Notes: generated from the letters alone by a model not told the origin. DNA of 64,000 nucleotides from Gordonia sp. PDNC005 (GCF_016919385.1 NZ_CP070351.1:3596001-3660000), one strand, 5' to 3'. Positions 19,455 to 28,525 are shown, numbered from the stretch's first letter. Made by a program: numbers and translations.

Positions 19455-20315
19455 CTACAGGCCGAGGTAGTCGGCGAGCTCGGAGTAGTCGACCTGCCAG
19501 AGGCCGGGTGAGCCGAGCGGGTACTGCGAGCGGAAGCCGAGGATCCGCTGGACGCGCTCGGGGAGCTTGGCCGCGGTCTCGCGGGACACCAGGAAGGGGT
19601 AGGCCTCCTCGCCGACCAGGTAGCCGGGGTTGAAGGCGAACGACACCGCGCGCCGGTACTCGCCGGTGGTGACGTTGGCTCCGCCGCCGTGGACGGTCTT
19701 GCCGCTGATGAACAGCGCGTCGCCGGCCTTCATGGTTGCGGGGATCGTCTTCTCCGGAGCGCCGCGGTCCTCGAAGTCGGGCCAGAGGTGGCTGCCCGGG
19801 ATCACTCGGGTCGCGCCGTTCTCCTCGGTGAAGTCGGTGAGGGCGATGAGGAAGTTGAGCGTGATCTCCGGTCCGGCGGGGCCCATGCCGACAAAGGGGT
19901 ACCAGTTCTCGAGATCCCGATGAAGCATCTGGGCGCGGTTGCCCGGACCGATCTCGATCACCTGAGCGGTCGTCATCCAATAGGTGCCCGACTCCGGGAG
20001 GAATCGCGTGTCACACAGCTCATGGACCAGATCGAGGTCGATGACCTCGTCGCGGAACACATCGCTGCGATTGACCAGGTTGGTCAGACGCTTGGTGTTC
20101 ACGCCGTGGAACTCCTGGACGAGCTCGTTCTCGTGGGTGCTGCCCGCGGCGAGCGTCGCGACCGAGGGATCGATCTCGGAGTTGAAACGCGCGACCTGGT
20201 CTGCGGAGAGCAGTCCTTCGATGACGACGCCGCCGTCGCGGTCAACGATCGCGAGGATGTCGGCCGCTCGGGTTGTGCTCGGGACTCGCTGGAGGCCTGT
20301 TTCGACGCTGGTCAT
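19455..20315 (-). CDS. Phytanoyl-CoA dioxygenase (PhyH) family protein, second copy
   Basis: A 286-residue Fe(II)/2-oxoglutarate dioxygenase. The triad is His122 and Asp124 (LHRDLENW) plus His179 (KTVHGGGAN), and the 2-oxoglutarate Arg is near 191. It shares the DRDGG.VIE start and GSHLW motif with the protein at 14880-15779 but is divergent from it. It is the first gene of the minus-strand unit and faces the Baeyer-Villiger monooxygenase across a 366-bp promoter region. Probable role: hydroxylation of the island substrate. Confidence 0.82.
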   Translation of the reverse strand: MTSVETGLQRVPSTTRAADILAIVDRDGGVVIEGLLSADQVARFNSEIDPSVATLAAGSTHENELVQEFHGVNTKRLTNLVNRSDVFRDEVIDLDLVHELCDTRFLPESGTYWMTTAQVIEIGPGNRAQMLHRDLENWYPFVGMGPAGPEITLNFLIALTDFTEENGATRVIPGSHLWPDFEDRGAPEKTIPATMKAGDALFISGKTVHGGGANVTTGEYRRAVSFAFNPGYLVGEEAYPFLVSRETAAKLPERVQRILGFRSQYPLGSPGLWQVDYSELADYLGL

Positions 20316-20681
20316 GGGATTTCCTATCTGTGGGGATCCGGTTCGCCGACTACTCAGCGAGCTGAGTTCCAGGGGAATCCGGGTCGGTGTGCTGTGGCGC
20401 AGATCTCACTATCGACATCTCGTGGCCCGCTGCCTATCCGCACGTTTGAGCATCTGTCGCGGCGAGGCGGTGCATATCGCACCCTCGCCGCAGGTCCGGG
20501 CGATTCGGGACCACGGCGCGAGATCCGCCGCGAGGAAAGTGTGTGAGATTTCCACACCTCCGCTCGACAAGACGCTGAGATTCGATGTGGCGTGCGTTAC
20601 ACCGATTTCGGCAGGCTGAGCCACATCACATAGTCACATCCACCCCGGAGGCGCCGTCCTGGCGCGGAATGAGAGAAGAAG
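20316..20681. other. 366-bp divergent promoter region
   Basis: No gene is visible. The stretch separates the second PhyH gene from the Baeyer-Villiger monooxygenase. GTGTG-N7-CACAC (20541-20557) is an operator-like inverted repeat, and a short GGCGCC hairpin lies near 20651. Neither matches the TetR motif of the island. Confidence 0.5.
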
Positions 20682-22223
20682 ATGAGCAGCGGTAGCTCAG
20701 CAACGCAGCCGGAGTACTTCGACATCGTCGTCATCGGCGGCGGCATCTCGGGAATCGGCTTGGCCGTCTACGCGACGCAGGAGTTCCCGAAGAAGAAGGT
20801 CGCACTGCTCGAGGGTCGCGACTCCGTCGGCGGAACGTGGGACCTGTTCCGATACCCCGGCATCCGTTCCGACTCCGACCTGCACACCTTCGCGTACGAG
20901 TTCAAGAACTGGAAGGACGAGAAGGCGATCGCCGACGCTCCGCTGATCCTCGACTACCTCAAGGAGACTGTCGAAGAGTACGGGCTCAGCGACATCGTGC
21001 GGTACCGGCACAGGGTCATCTCAGCGGAATGGTCGAGCGATGACGCCGAGTGGCTGCTGACGGTCGAGGTCACCGACGCCGACAGCACCGTCCACAGCGA
21101 GGTTATCAAGGCCGGCTGGGTGTTCGGGGCCACCGGCTACTACCGGTACGACGAGGGTTTCACTCCCGAATTCGCCGGCCGCGAAGACTTCGAGGGCGAC
21201 ATCATCCACCCGCAGCACTGGCCGGAGGACTACGACTACTCCGGCAAGAAGGTGGTCGTGATCGGCAGTGGCGCCACCGCCATCACTCTCATCCCGTCGA
21301 TGCTGATCGGCGACGGCGCGGCGTCGCACGTCACCATGCTGCAGCGGACGCCGACGTACATTCTGACGTTGCCGCGCGTGGACACCGTGGCCCTGAAGCT
21401 CACCAAGCTGCTCGGCGAGCGCCGCGGCTACCTCGCGACTCGCTGGAAGAACACCTTGACCGACTGGGGCTTGATGAAGGTGCTCACCACCTTCCCGAAG
21501 GCGGGACGCAAGTTCATCCGCTGGGTCAACACGCAGGAGCTGCCCGACGGCTTCGACGTCGACAAGCACTTCAACCCGCCCTACGAGCCGTGGGACCAGC
21601 GCCTCTGCCTGGCGCCCGACGGCGACTTCTTCGGCGCCATCCGCGACGGCAACGCCGATGTGGTCACCGATCGCATCCGTCGCTTCACGAAGACCGGCAT
21701 CGAACTGGAGTCGGGCGAGCACCTGGACGCTGATCTGATCGTCACCGCGACCGGGCTCAACATGCGTCTCTTCGGCGGTGTCGACATCTCGGTCGACGGC
21801 CGACCGGTCAACGTCGCCGACTCGGTGGTCTACCGCGGCATGCTGCTGTCCGGCATCCCCAACTGGTTGATGGCGGTCGGCTACACCAAGTCGTCGTGGA
21901 CGTTGAAGATCGGCCTGCTCGGAAAGAGCCTCATCGAGATTCTGCGCCACATGGACACGCACGGCTACGACACCGCGGTCCCTGTGGCCCCCGAAGGGAC
22001 CGGCACTCGACCTGTCATCGACCTCGATTCCGGATACATGCTGCGCGCCAAGCACACGTTGCCGCGCCAGGGCGACGAGATGCCGTGGCAGCAGAAGCAG
22101 GTGTTCCTCGAAGACCGCCGGATGTACCGGGGACCGACGATCACCGACGCACTGCACTTCTCGTCGCGCCTCGAGCGCGAGTTGGGCGCGAAGCCGGTCG
22201 CGGCCGAAGGAACCCAGCGATGA
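20682..22223 (+). CDS. Flavin-dependent monooxygenase, Baeyer-Villiger type
   Basis: A 513-residue class B flavoprotein. The FAD motif GGGISGIG begins near residue 20, the second (NADPH) Rossmann motif GSGATA lies near 194, and FEGDIIHPQHWP (about 170-181) fits the Baeyer-Villiger fingerprint FxGxxxHxxxW[P/D]. It would insert oxygen beside a ketone to give an ester or lactone. The next gene, a lipase/esterase, starts inside its stop codon (ATGA), the classic pairing for ketone degradation. AGAGAAGAAG precedes the ATG. Cyclic or linear ketone specificity cannot be decided. Confidence 0.88.
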   Translation: MSSGSSATQPEYFDIVVIGGGISGIGLAVYATQEFPKKKVALLEGRDSVGGTWDLFRYPGIRSDSDLHTFAYEFKNWKDEKAIADAPLILDYLKETVEEYGLSDIVRYRHRVISAEWSSDDAEWLLTVEVTDADSTVHSEVIKAGWVFGATGYYRYDEGFTPEFAGREDFEGDIIHPQHWPEDYDYSGKKVVVIGSGATAITLIPSMLIGDGAASHVTMLQRTPTYILTLPRVDTVALKLTKLLGERRGYLATRWKNTLTDWGLMKVLTTFPKAGRKFIRWVNTQELPDGFDVDKHFNPPYEPWDQRLCLAPDGDFFGAIRDGNADVVTDRIRRFTKTGIELESGEHLDADLIVTATGLNMRLFGGVDISVDGRPVNVADSVVYRGMLLSGIPNWLMAVGYTKSSWTLKIGLLGKSLIEILRHMDTHGYDTAVPVAPEGTGTRPVIDLDSGYMLRAKHTLPRQGDEMPWQQKQVFLEDRRMYRGPTITDALHFSSRLERELGAKPVAAEGTQR

Positions 22224-23275
22224 CCGTCACCGCCGCCCCGCCGTCCTCGTCGCCGCGCAGCTTGACCGGCGCCGAGCGAGTTCAGCGCGCCGTGTTCACC
22301 GCGATCGGTCGACTGCCCCAACGGCTGCTCACGCGAATCGCGCCGAACGTCGTCAACTCCGACGGCGACGTCATGGCGCCAGAGATCGCAATCATGTTGA
22401 AGGCAACCGAATCGGCGCCCGATTTCAGCGACGGCTCCGTGGAGGACGCGCGCATCGGAATGGACACGGACTGCCTCGTGTTCGCCGACGATGCGCCGAC
22501 GATGGACGTCGACGATCTCGTCCTGCCGAGCGGCATCCATGCCAGCCTGTACCGTCCGGCTGGGCGGTCCGACGGTTTGATTCTGTTCGTGCACGGCGGC
22601 GGATTTGTCATCGGCAGCCGCGAGGAATACGACTCGCCGGTCCGACTGATCGCCGATCGTGTCGGGGTGGCCGTGTTGTCGGTGGAGTACAGACTCGCCC
22701 CGGAGGCTCCGTTCCCCGGTCCGGTCGACGACACCGTCGAGGCCTGGCGGTTCGCCGTCGAGCACGCCGCCGAGTGGGGTGTGGATCCGCGCAAACTGGT
22801 TCTGCTCGGCGACAGCGCAGGCGGAAATCTGTGCGCGGTCCTCGCCAACGAGATCGCGGGCGAGGACGTCCAGCCTCGACTGCAGGTGCTGATGTACCCA
22901 GTGGTCGACTCGGTCGGCGACTACGCGTCGCGCCACGAGTTCGTCGACAGTTCCGCGCTGTCCGGCAAGCAGATCGACTGGTTCACCGGCCACTACCTGC
23001 CCGAGGGACAGTCTCCGAGCGATCCGCGTCTGTCGCCGATGTTTGTCGACGACCTGTCCGGGGCGCCTGCCACGCTGATCACCGTCGCGGGCTTCGACCC
23101 GCTCCGCGACGAGGCATTGGCCTACGCCGACCGTCTGACCGAGGCCGGCGTCTCGACTCGGGTGATGCGCGAGAGCGGTCTGGTGCACGGCTACATCTCG
23201 ATGACGCGGATCAGTTCCAACGCCCGCGCCGCCGTCGACCGCGTCTCCGACGCCATCGCGTCTGCTCTCGCCTGA
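22220..23275 (+). CDS. Alpha/beta hydrolase, hormone-sensitive-lipase family esterase
   Basis: A 351-residue esterase of the HSL (GDXG) family. The oxyanion-hole motif HGGGF starts at residue 125 and the nucleophile Ser199 lies in GDSAGGN; the Asp is in the GFDPLRDE segment and the His in LVHGYI. It would hydrolyse the ester or lactone made by the overlapping monooxygenase. The start at 22220 overlaps the upstream stop by 4 bp. The amino-terminal ~80 residues before the fold are typical for this group. Confidence 0.87.
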   Translation: MTVTAAPPSSSPRSLTGAERVQRAVFTAIGRLPQRLLTRIAPNVVNSDGDVMAPEIAIMLKATESAPDFSDGSVEDARIGMDTDCLVFADDAPTMDVDDLVLPSGIHASLYRPAGRSDGLILFVHGGGFVIGSREEYDSPVRLIADRVGVAVLSVEYRLAPEAPFPGPVDDTVEAWRFAVEHAAEWGVDPRKLVLLGDSAGGNLCAVLANEIAGEDVQPRLQVLMYPVVDSVGDYASRHEFVDSSALSGKQIDWFTGHYLPEGQSPSDPRLSPMFVDDLSGAPATLITVAGFDPLRDEALAYADRLTEAGVSTRVMRESGLVHGYISMTRISSNARAAVDRVSDAIASALA

Positions 23276-23283
23276 GGAACCAC

Positions 23284-24012
23284 ATGTCCATCACTCACAT
23301 GATTCTGGTGTTGATCGCCAACCTCGCGATGCTGGGCGCCGGTTACGTCTACGGCGTTCGGCTGCTTCGGCGCCACCGCAACTTCCTGCTCGGGTTCGAG
23401 TGGATCGTGATCGCGTTGTCGGGCACCAACGTGCTGCTCCTCGCCGCCACCGGTGTCTCACACGACAGTTTCAGTTATCACCTGATGGTGTTCTTCGACG
23501 CCTTCTCGCGGTCGTTCGGCATGACCGTGATCTTCATCCTCGGCATGATGGCCGTGACTCACCGGTACCGGCCCACCTGGATCGTCGAGGCCGTCGCGAT
23601 TCTGGCGGGCGTGGCCGTCGGTCTCAACCGCACCCTCGACGTCCGCCCGGTGAGCCTGGGGTGGACCGCGTTCTACACCGTCACCAACCTCGCCGTCGCG
23701 GCGTTCATGCTGTACGTCGCCGCGCGGCTGTTCCGGATCGGCGAGCGCCGTCACGGCGTCTGGGTGTCGGTGGCGACCGTCCTCGGGACGCTCATCGCAG
23801 TGTCGTACGACTTCGTCCGCATCCCCGGCGACGACGCCGACCACACGCTCTTCTACAGCATCGCCATGGCCGTCTGGGCGCTCATGCTCGTGACGTACTA
23901 CTACGGCTACCGGGCACTCGACGAGCACCAGAACCGGGTCGCGCCGGAGTCGGCGTCGGCGTCGGCGTCGGCGTCGGACGAGACAACCGCGCCACTCACC
24001 GCATCGCAGTGA
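23284..24012 (+). CDS. Seven-helix integral membrane protein of unknown function
   Basis: A 242-residue polytopic protein with about seven hydrophobic segments. It starts 8 bp after the esterase, so it is probably co-transcribed with the monooxygenase and esterase. No catalytic or transport motif is recognised. The tail is a low-complexity Ser-Ala repeat encoded by a GTCGGC hexanucleotide run. A role in transport or sensing for the pathway is conceivable from position only. Confidence 0.75.
   Translation: MSITHMILVLIANLAMLGAGYVYGVRLLRRHRNFLLGFEWIVIALSGTNVLLLAATGVSHDSFSYHLMVFFDAFSRSFGMTVIFILGMMAVTHRYRPTWIVEAVAILAGVAVGLNRTLDVRPVSLGWTAFYTVTNLAVAAFMLYVAARLFRIGERRHGVWVSVATVLGTLIAVSYDFVRIPGDDADHTLFYSIAMAVWALMLVTYYYGYRALDEHQNRVAPESASASASASDETTAPLTASQ
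23949..23977 (+). repeat. GTCGGC hexanucleotide tandem repeat inside the membrane-protein gene
   Basis: Four perfect copies of GTCGGC plus a partial fifth encode the Ser-Ala repeat near the protein carboxy terminus. The unit is a multiple of three, so slippage would lengthen the tail without a frameshift. Confidence 0.8.
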
Positions 24013-24032
24013 CATAACGCCATCAATGCACC

Positions 24033-24073
24033 GCCGTGACCTCGATCGAGCCTCAGCCGATCGAGGTCACGGC
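24033..24073. terminator. Perfect-stem terminator after the monooxygenase operon
   Basis: A perfect 16-bp inverted repeat (24033-24048 with 24058-24073) with a 9-nt loop, 20 bp beyond the stop of the membrane-protein gene. No T-tract follows. Confidence 0.75.
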
Positions 24074-24169
24074 AGTGTTGGAAAGGCGCCGAACGATCGT
24101 GCGCCGCGACTGTCCGCATCACGAAATTCAGTCGCTACGCGCTTCGCCGGGCCCGTATCCTCCTCGCTC

Positions 24170-24451
24170 ATGAAACTCTTCGTCGACGACCTTCGCGATC
24201 CACCCGACGACACTTGGACCGTTGCACGGACTTCTGCCGAGGCGCTCGTCGTCCTCCGAGGCAACGAACCGGTCGTCGAACTGTCGTTGGATCACGATCT
24301 CGGCGGCGACGACACCACTCGGCCGGTGGTCCTGCACCTCGCTGAACACGGCGGCTGGCCGCCGATCGTGCGCGTGCACTCGGCGAATCCGGTCGGCGTC
24401 AGCTGGCTGGTCGGCATGGTCGAGCGCTACGGCCCGGGCATCACTCGCTGA
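24170..24451 (+). CDS. Cyclic-phosphate-processing receiver-domain protein, standalone
   Basis: A 93-residue single-domain protein. VDDLRDPP (5-12), LSLDHDLGG (38-46) and VHSANPVG match the cyclic-phosphate-processing receiver (cREC) family, which is thought to act on cyclic nucleotide or RNA termini. The fold is receiver-like, but it is not a phosphorylated response regulator. It is shorter than a CheY domain and stands alone between a terminator and an untranscribed-looking stretch, with no RNA ligase nearby. The ATG is set by homology to the family start. Role here unknown. Confidence 0.72.
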   Translation: MKLFVDDLRDPPDDTWTVARTSAEALVVLRGNEPVVELSLDHDLGGDDTTRPVVLHLAEHGGWPPIVRVHSANPVGVSWLVGMVERYGPGITR

Positions 24452-24698
24452 GGGAACGCATCCGTGGCCGCGACCTGCACCGAGCCTACTGACGTCGTGG
24501 CAGCACCAAGCCTGCTACGGCGTGCTCATCCAGGTCGCCTACTCCGAGGCCCCGATTTCGAACCCCCGGAGAGCCCCTGCACGTCAACCGGCGATCGGCG
24601 GGTCAAGGCTGGGCTCAGCCGACTGTCTCGATGCGCATCAAAACAGGCTCTCATTGGACGAGGTAGTGACGATTACCTCGAATCCTGTCGACCGCCGG

Positions 24699-25067
24699 CT
24701 ACCACAGCGCCAAGATGACGATGATCATCGAAGGGGACGCACACGCCACGCCGATCGCTACGATGGCTCCCCAGCCCTGACGCTCGTGTTCACTCCTGCC
24801 GAGCGTGCCCCGGTGAAACCGCGTGTACGGCGGCGCGTAATAGATATCAACAGCAGCACCCGATGCCACCCCGACGTCGATCGCGTCGTGGCCGACTACT
24901 TCGAGTCGATGGGTTCCCACCCGAACGGGAAGGTCGGTGACGCCGAAGCTCGTCTGGCATTTGCGCCCGTCCAGCAGGACCGTTGTGCGCCCGATCGGCG
25001 TGGTGAGAAGTGACCCTTGCCGATGCAATCGTATCGATTGCGACATCTCAGGCGAAACATTTGTCAT
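24699..25067 (-). CDS. Small membrane protein with a PEGA-like domain, hypothetical
   Basis: A 122-residue predicted protein. Residues ~25-75 (VLLDGRKCQTSFGVTDLPVR, then GTHRLEVVG) read like a small PEGA-type beta domain, and the last ~22 residues are a hydrophobic anchor. Codon use is less GC3-biased than in neighbouring genes. ATG 25067 and the internal ATG 25046 are both possible starts, and no clear ribosome-binding site decides. It lies between the receiver-domain gene and tRNA-Ser. Whether it is real or a remnant is uncertain. Confidence 0.5.
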   Translation of the reverse strand: MTNVSPEMSQSIRLHRQGSLLTTPIGRTTVLLDGRKCQTSFGVTDLPVRVGTHRLEVVGHDAIDVGVASGAAVDIYYAPPYTRFHRGTLGRSEHERQGWGAIVAIGVACASPSMIIVILALW

Positions 25068-25142
25068 GGGCGTGGACTCTAGGCGCTTCGATGCGCCGAT
25101 GGCGCCTGCGACACGACGGCGACGTGCACGGACCGACGAAAG

Positions 25143-25173
25143 GGCCCTCGAACCGCAAGAACGGTCGAGGGCC
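25143..25173 (-). terminator. Terminator of tRNA-Ser
   Basis: A 9-bp stem (25143-25151 with 25165-25173) with an inner ACCG/CGGT extension across a bulged A lies 5 nt beyond the tRNA 3' end. A short CCTTTCG follows on the minus strand. Confidence 0.7.
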
Positions 25174-25178
25174 TGCTG

Positions 25179-25263
25179 CGGAAGCGGAGGGATTTGAACC
25201 CCCGGTGGTTTTACCCACGCTCGCTTTCAAGGCGAGTGCATTCGGCCGCTCTGCCACGCTTCC
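25179..25263 (-). tRNA. tRNA-Ser (anticodon TGA)
   Basis: The minus strand folds as a complete class II tRNA. The 7-bp acceptor GGAAGCG/CGCTTCC is followed by a G discriminator; the anticodon arm is CTCGC-CTTGAAA-GCGAG with anticodon TGA, then a long variable arm and a GGTTCAAATCC T-loop. CCA is not encoded. It reads UCN serine codons, chiefly UCA. Confidence 0.96.
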
Positions 25264-25340
25264 CTAGCCGACCACGTTAGCGCACGTCGTCCGACGTCGG
25301 CCCACGTGCCCGGACTGTCGATCGGTGGAACACTGGAGCT

Positions 25341-26303
25341 ATGCGCGCGATTGCAGGTTCCGAGCCCCTCGACGTCACCGACCTACCCGAGCCGGAACCT
25401 GCGCCGGGAGAGGTGATCGTCGACGTTGCGGCTGCCGGAGTGAATCGCGCCGACATCCTTCAGGCCGCAGGCAACTACCCGCCGCCGCCCGGGGCGTCGG
25501 ACGTCCTCGGCCTGGAAGTGTCCGGAACGATCTCCGCGATCGGAGACAATGTGTCCGGCTGGTCGATCGGCGACGAAGTGTGCGCACTCCTGGCGGGCGG
25601 CGGCTACGCGGAAAGAGTGGCCGTTCCGGCACCGCAGTTGATGCCGGTGCCCCGGGGCGTCGACCTCGTGTCCGCCGCGGCCCTGCCGGAAGTCGCCTGC
25701 ACCGTGATGTCGAACATCGTGCTGACCGCCCACCTAGGGCCTGGTGAACTTCTCCTCGTGCACGGCGGCAGCAGCGGAATCGGCACCCACGCGATCCAGT
25801 TGGCGCACGCCCTGGGCGCGCGAGTCGCCGTCACTGCCCGCAATCAGGGCAAGCTCGACCGCTGTCGAGACCTCGGTGCCGACATACTCATCGACTACTC
25901 GACTCAGGATTTCGACCAGGTCATCGCGGCGGAGGGCGGGGCGGACGTCATCCTCGACATCATCGGCGCCAAGTATTTGTCACGGAACGTGACAGCGCTG
26001 GCGACGGGCGGGCGACTCGTCATCATCGGCATGCAGGGTGGAGTGAAGGCCGAGCTGAACATCGCGGCCCTGATGACCAAGCGCGCCGCAGTCGTCGGCA
26101 CCACGCTCCGCGGCCGCCCGGTGGTCGGCCCTGGTTCGAAGGCGATGATCGTCGCGGAGACGATTGCCCGGACGTGGCCGCTCGTCGCAAGCGGCGACGT
26201 CCAGCCGATCATCGACTCTGTCTTCGACCTGGCCGACGCAGGTGCCGCGCACGCTCGGCTCAATTCCGGCGAAGCCGTCGGGAAGGTGCTGCTCACCATC
26301 TGA
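25341..26303 (+). CDS. NAD(P)H:quinone oxidoreductase, zinc-free MDR type
   Basis: A 320-residue medium-chain dehydrogenase/reductase of the quinone-oxidoreductase (QOR/PIG3) group. It has AAGVNRADILQAAGNYPPP near the amino end, a VHGGSSGIGTHAIQLA cofactor motif (near 140-155), and lacks the four structural cysteines and catalytic zinc ligands. It would reduce a quinone or alpha,beta-unsaturated carbonyl with NADPH. It is probably monocistronic or paired with the downstream CHAP gene (27-bp gap). No substrate clue in the neighbourhood. Confidence 0.88.
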   Translation: MRAIAGSEPLDVTDLPEPEPAPGEVIVDVAAAGVNRADILQAAGNYPPPPGASDVLGLEVSGTISAIGDNVSGWSIGDEVCALLAGGGYAERVAVPAPQLMPVPRGVDLVSAAALPEVACTVMSNIVLTAHLGPGELLLVHGGSSGIGTHAIQLAHALGARVAVTARNQGKLDRCRDLGADILIDYSTQDFDQVIAAEGGADVILDIIGAKYLSRNVTALATGGRLVIIGMQGGVKAELNIAALMTKRAAVVGTTLRGRPVVGPGSKAMIVAETIARTWPLVASGDVQPIIDSVFDLADAGAAHARLNSGEAVGKVLLTI

Positions 26304-26330
26304 GACGAGTCTCGGCTACCGTTGGCGGCC

Positions 26331-26951
26331 ATGACAACGGCAGACGACACCGACGTTCACCCGCCACGCAAACTGCGTCGCCGGTGGATTGTGCTCGCGG
26401 TAGTCGCCGTCATCCTCGCGGGAGGTGCGGTCGTCGCTGAACAGACAGGAGCGATCCGCACGGGATTAGCCTGGTGGGACAGCCGCAATCTCACGTATCC
26501 GGACGTCGACACGGCGCAGCTCTCACCGGTACAGCAGCGCATCGTGGACGTGACTCGCGCCGAGTACGACGCACAGCCTGCCGGCACCAAGTACTCCCAG
26601 GGCGTCGAGGAGGAATGGTGCGCCGATTTCGTCAGCTGGGTGATGCGCTCCGCGGGCCGCGAGTTCAGCAACCCGAACTCCGGCAGTTGGCGCATCCCCG
26701 GCGTGTACACGCTCACGGAGTACTTCCAGGCTGAGAAGCGATTCCGACCCGCAGGATCCGGCTACACGCCCAAGCTCGGCGACGTGATGCTGTACGGCCA
26801 CGACAGTCCGTTCCGGCAGCACACCAACATCGTGCTGACTGTCGACGATGGAGTGGTCACCACCGTCGGCGGCAACGAATGGGGCGGCCACGTCCGGATC
26901 AGTCGGTTCGACCTGTCCGACCGCGGTCTGGTCGGGATCGGCGTGCTCTGA
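26331..26951 (+). CDS. Membrane-anchored CHAP-domain peptidoglycan hydrolase
   Basis: A 206-residue protein with a basic amino terminus, one transmembrane anchor (about 19-37) and an external CHAP domain. The catalytic pair is Cys97 in EEEWCADFVSW and His164 in RQHTNIVL, with Asn182 in VGGNE as a likely third residue. It would cleave peptide bonds in peptidoglycan at the cell surface. ATG 26331 is chosen over the TTG 9 bp upstream. It converges with the DUF222/HNH gene. Confidence 0.82.
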   Translation: MTTADDTDVHPPRKLRRRWIVLAVVAVILAGGAVVAEQTGAIRTGLAWWDSRNLTYPDVDTAQLSPVQQRIVDVTRAEYDAQPAGTKYSQGVEEEWCADFVSWVMRSAGREFSNPNSGSWRIPGVYTLTEYFQAEKRFRPAGSGYTPKLGDVMLYGHDSPFRQHTNIVLTVDDGVVTTVGGNEWGGHVRISRFDLSDRGLVGIGVL

Positions 26952-27016
26952 TCACAGAGTTCCCCGGAACGGGCTTTAGTCGACTGCGGACATGGCGGCG
27001 TCCCCGCCTGACCAGC

Positions 27017-28525
27017 TCAGGCGAGGTTCCGCACCACGTCGGTCCCGGGTGGGGCCGGTGGTCCCGGTGGTGGTGCCGGGATTCGGCAGGAGAGCCACTT
27101 CTCCACTGCCGATCCGGACTTGGTGGCCCGAACTGCCGGGAGGAGCTTCTCCGGCTGCAGGGAGTGGTTGACCTTCCACGGCTCGTTCGAGCCGGTGGGT
27201 CGCCAGCCGACCCGGCCCTTGAACGGGCCCGAGGTGAGGATGGTGGTCTCCCATCCGCCGGGTGTGGTGGAGACGCTGCGGTTATGTCCTCCGCACGCAC
27301 CGCCCAGGTGGTCGATGTCGGTGGGTCCGCCGTCGTGCCAGTCGGGCATGTGATGGGCCTGGGTGCGTGACCACGGGGTGGTGCAGCCGGGTGCGGTGCA
27401 GCCGCGGTCCCTGCCGAACAACGCGAGGCGTTGGGCGAGGGACGCCAGGCGGCGGCCACGCCCGAAGTGCAGGATCTGCGACGACTGGCCTTCGAAGACT
27501 TCGAGCCATGGGGTCGCGTCGGCTGCGATGTCGACCAGATCGGTGACCGGGAGACGCGTGCCGGTCGCGGTGACGGCAACGCCTGCCCGGTTTTCGAGGT
27601 CTTCGAGCGATGCGGTGACCACCAAATGTGAGGGGAGGGCGACGGAGTCGCCGAGGGCGCCGTTGGCGAGGAGGTGGTCGAGCATTGCTTCGAGTGCGTC
27701 ATGGTTGCGCTGGGACTGCGACCGGCTGTCCCGTTCGCGGGCGGCGGAGAGTGCCTCGGCGTCGGCGCCGTAGGCCGCTCCGCGGGGTGATTCGGGGTCG
27801 TCGGGGTTGTTCATCCCGGGTTCTGCCCACAGGGTGAGGATTGCTTCGAGCTTGGCTCGAAGCGCCGGCGACAGTTGTGCCCGGATCTTGGACATCAGGC
27901 GCTTGTCCTGCGGTTGGATCGCAAATCCTCGGGTCCGGGCGCGGTCGGCGTCGTCAGTCAGCGAACCGTCGGGGTCGAGGTGAGCCAGGATGCGGCGTCC
28001 GACTTCGCGGGTGCCCTCCGGGGTCAGGTCGCGGGACAGTTCGGCGAGCTCGGCCTCGGCACGAGCCTTGTCGTCGGCGGGGATCGCGGCGGGGATCTCC
28101 TCGATCACGGCGACGATCTCGTTGACGTGGTCGACCGAGAGGTCGCCATCGGCGACCGCTGCTGCGGTGGCCGGCAAGACCGGGTCAAGCTGGTCGCCGG
28201 AGTAGTTGTACATCGGGCTGATCGCCAACGCCGCGGCCAGGCGACGCTTGCTCGCGCCGGCACCGAGGCGCAGCGCGGCGGTGAGGTACTTGCCCGGCGT
28301 CTGGGCGCCGGCCTTGCGGTACGCGCCGCGGGTAGAGACCTCCGCGAAGAGGCGGGCGTCCACGCCGTCCGAACGCCGATGGGAGCGCTCAAGAACACCC
28401 GACATCAGCAGCACGTCGTCATCGGTCATCGGGGTCAGCGACACCGACGACAACTTCACAGCCACCGCGTCCTGCAGGCGGGCCAGCTCCAGAGGCGAAT
28501 CGGGGAGATCGAAGGTGTTGGCCAT
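27017..28525 (-). CDS. DUF222 / HNH endonuclease-domain protein (13E12-type)
   Basis: A 502-residue protein of the 13E12/REP family typical of mycobacteria and relatives. The amino-terminal ~330 residues form the helical DUF222 region. The HNH-like module follows: CTAPGCTTPWSRTQAHHMPDW (about 395-415 is the region), then GGPTDIDHLGGACGGHN, with Cys and His residues for metal binding. Such genes occur in many copies per genome and may be mobile. A palindrome-like AAACCTACT...AGTAGTTT lies in its promoter region. Function is not established for the family. Confidence 0.85.
   Translation of the reverse strand: MANTFDLPDSPLELARLQDAVAVKLSSVSLTPMTDDDVLLMSGVLERSHRRSDGVDARLFAEVSTRGAYRKAGAQTPGKYLTAALRLGAGASKRRLAAALAISPMYNYSGDQLDPVLPATAAAVADGDLSVDHVNEIVAVIEEIPAAIPADDKARAEAELAELSRDLTPEGTREVGRRILAHLDPDGSLTDDADRARTRGFAIQPQDKRLMSKIRAQLSPALRAKLEAILTLWAEPGMNNPDDPESPRGAAYGADAEALSAARERDSRSQSQRNHDALEAMLDHLLANGALGDSVALPSHLVVTASLEDLENRAGVAVTATGTRLPVTDLVDIAADATPWLEVFEGQSSQILHFGRGRRLASLAQRLALFGRDRGCTAPGCTTPWSRTQAHHMPDWHDGGPTDIDHLGGACGGHNRSVSTTPGGWETTILTSGPFKGRVGWRPTGSNEPWKVNHSLQPEKLLPAVRATKSGSAVEKWLSCRIPAPPPGPPAPPGTDVVRNLA

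Noticed and set aside
24222..25013. A 263-codon plus-strand frame past the receiver-domain gene
   Set aside because: It starts inside that gene in another frame, is Arg/Pro-rich and has no family similarity.
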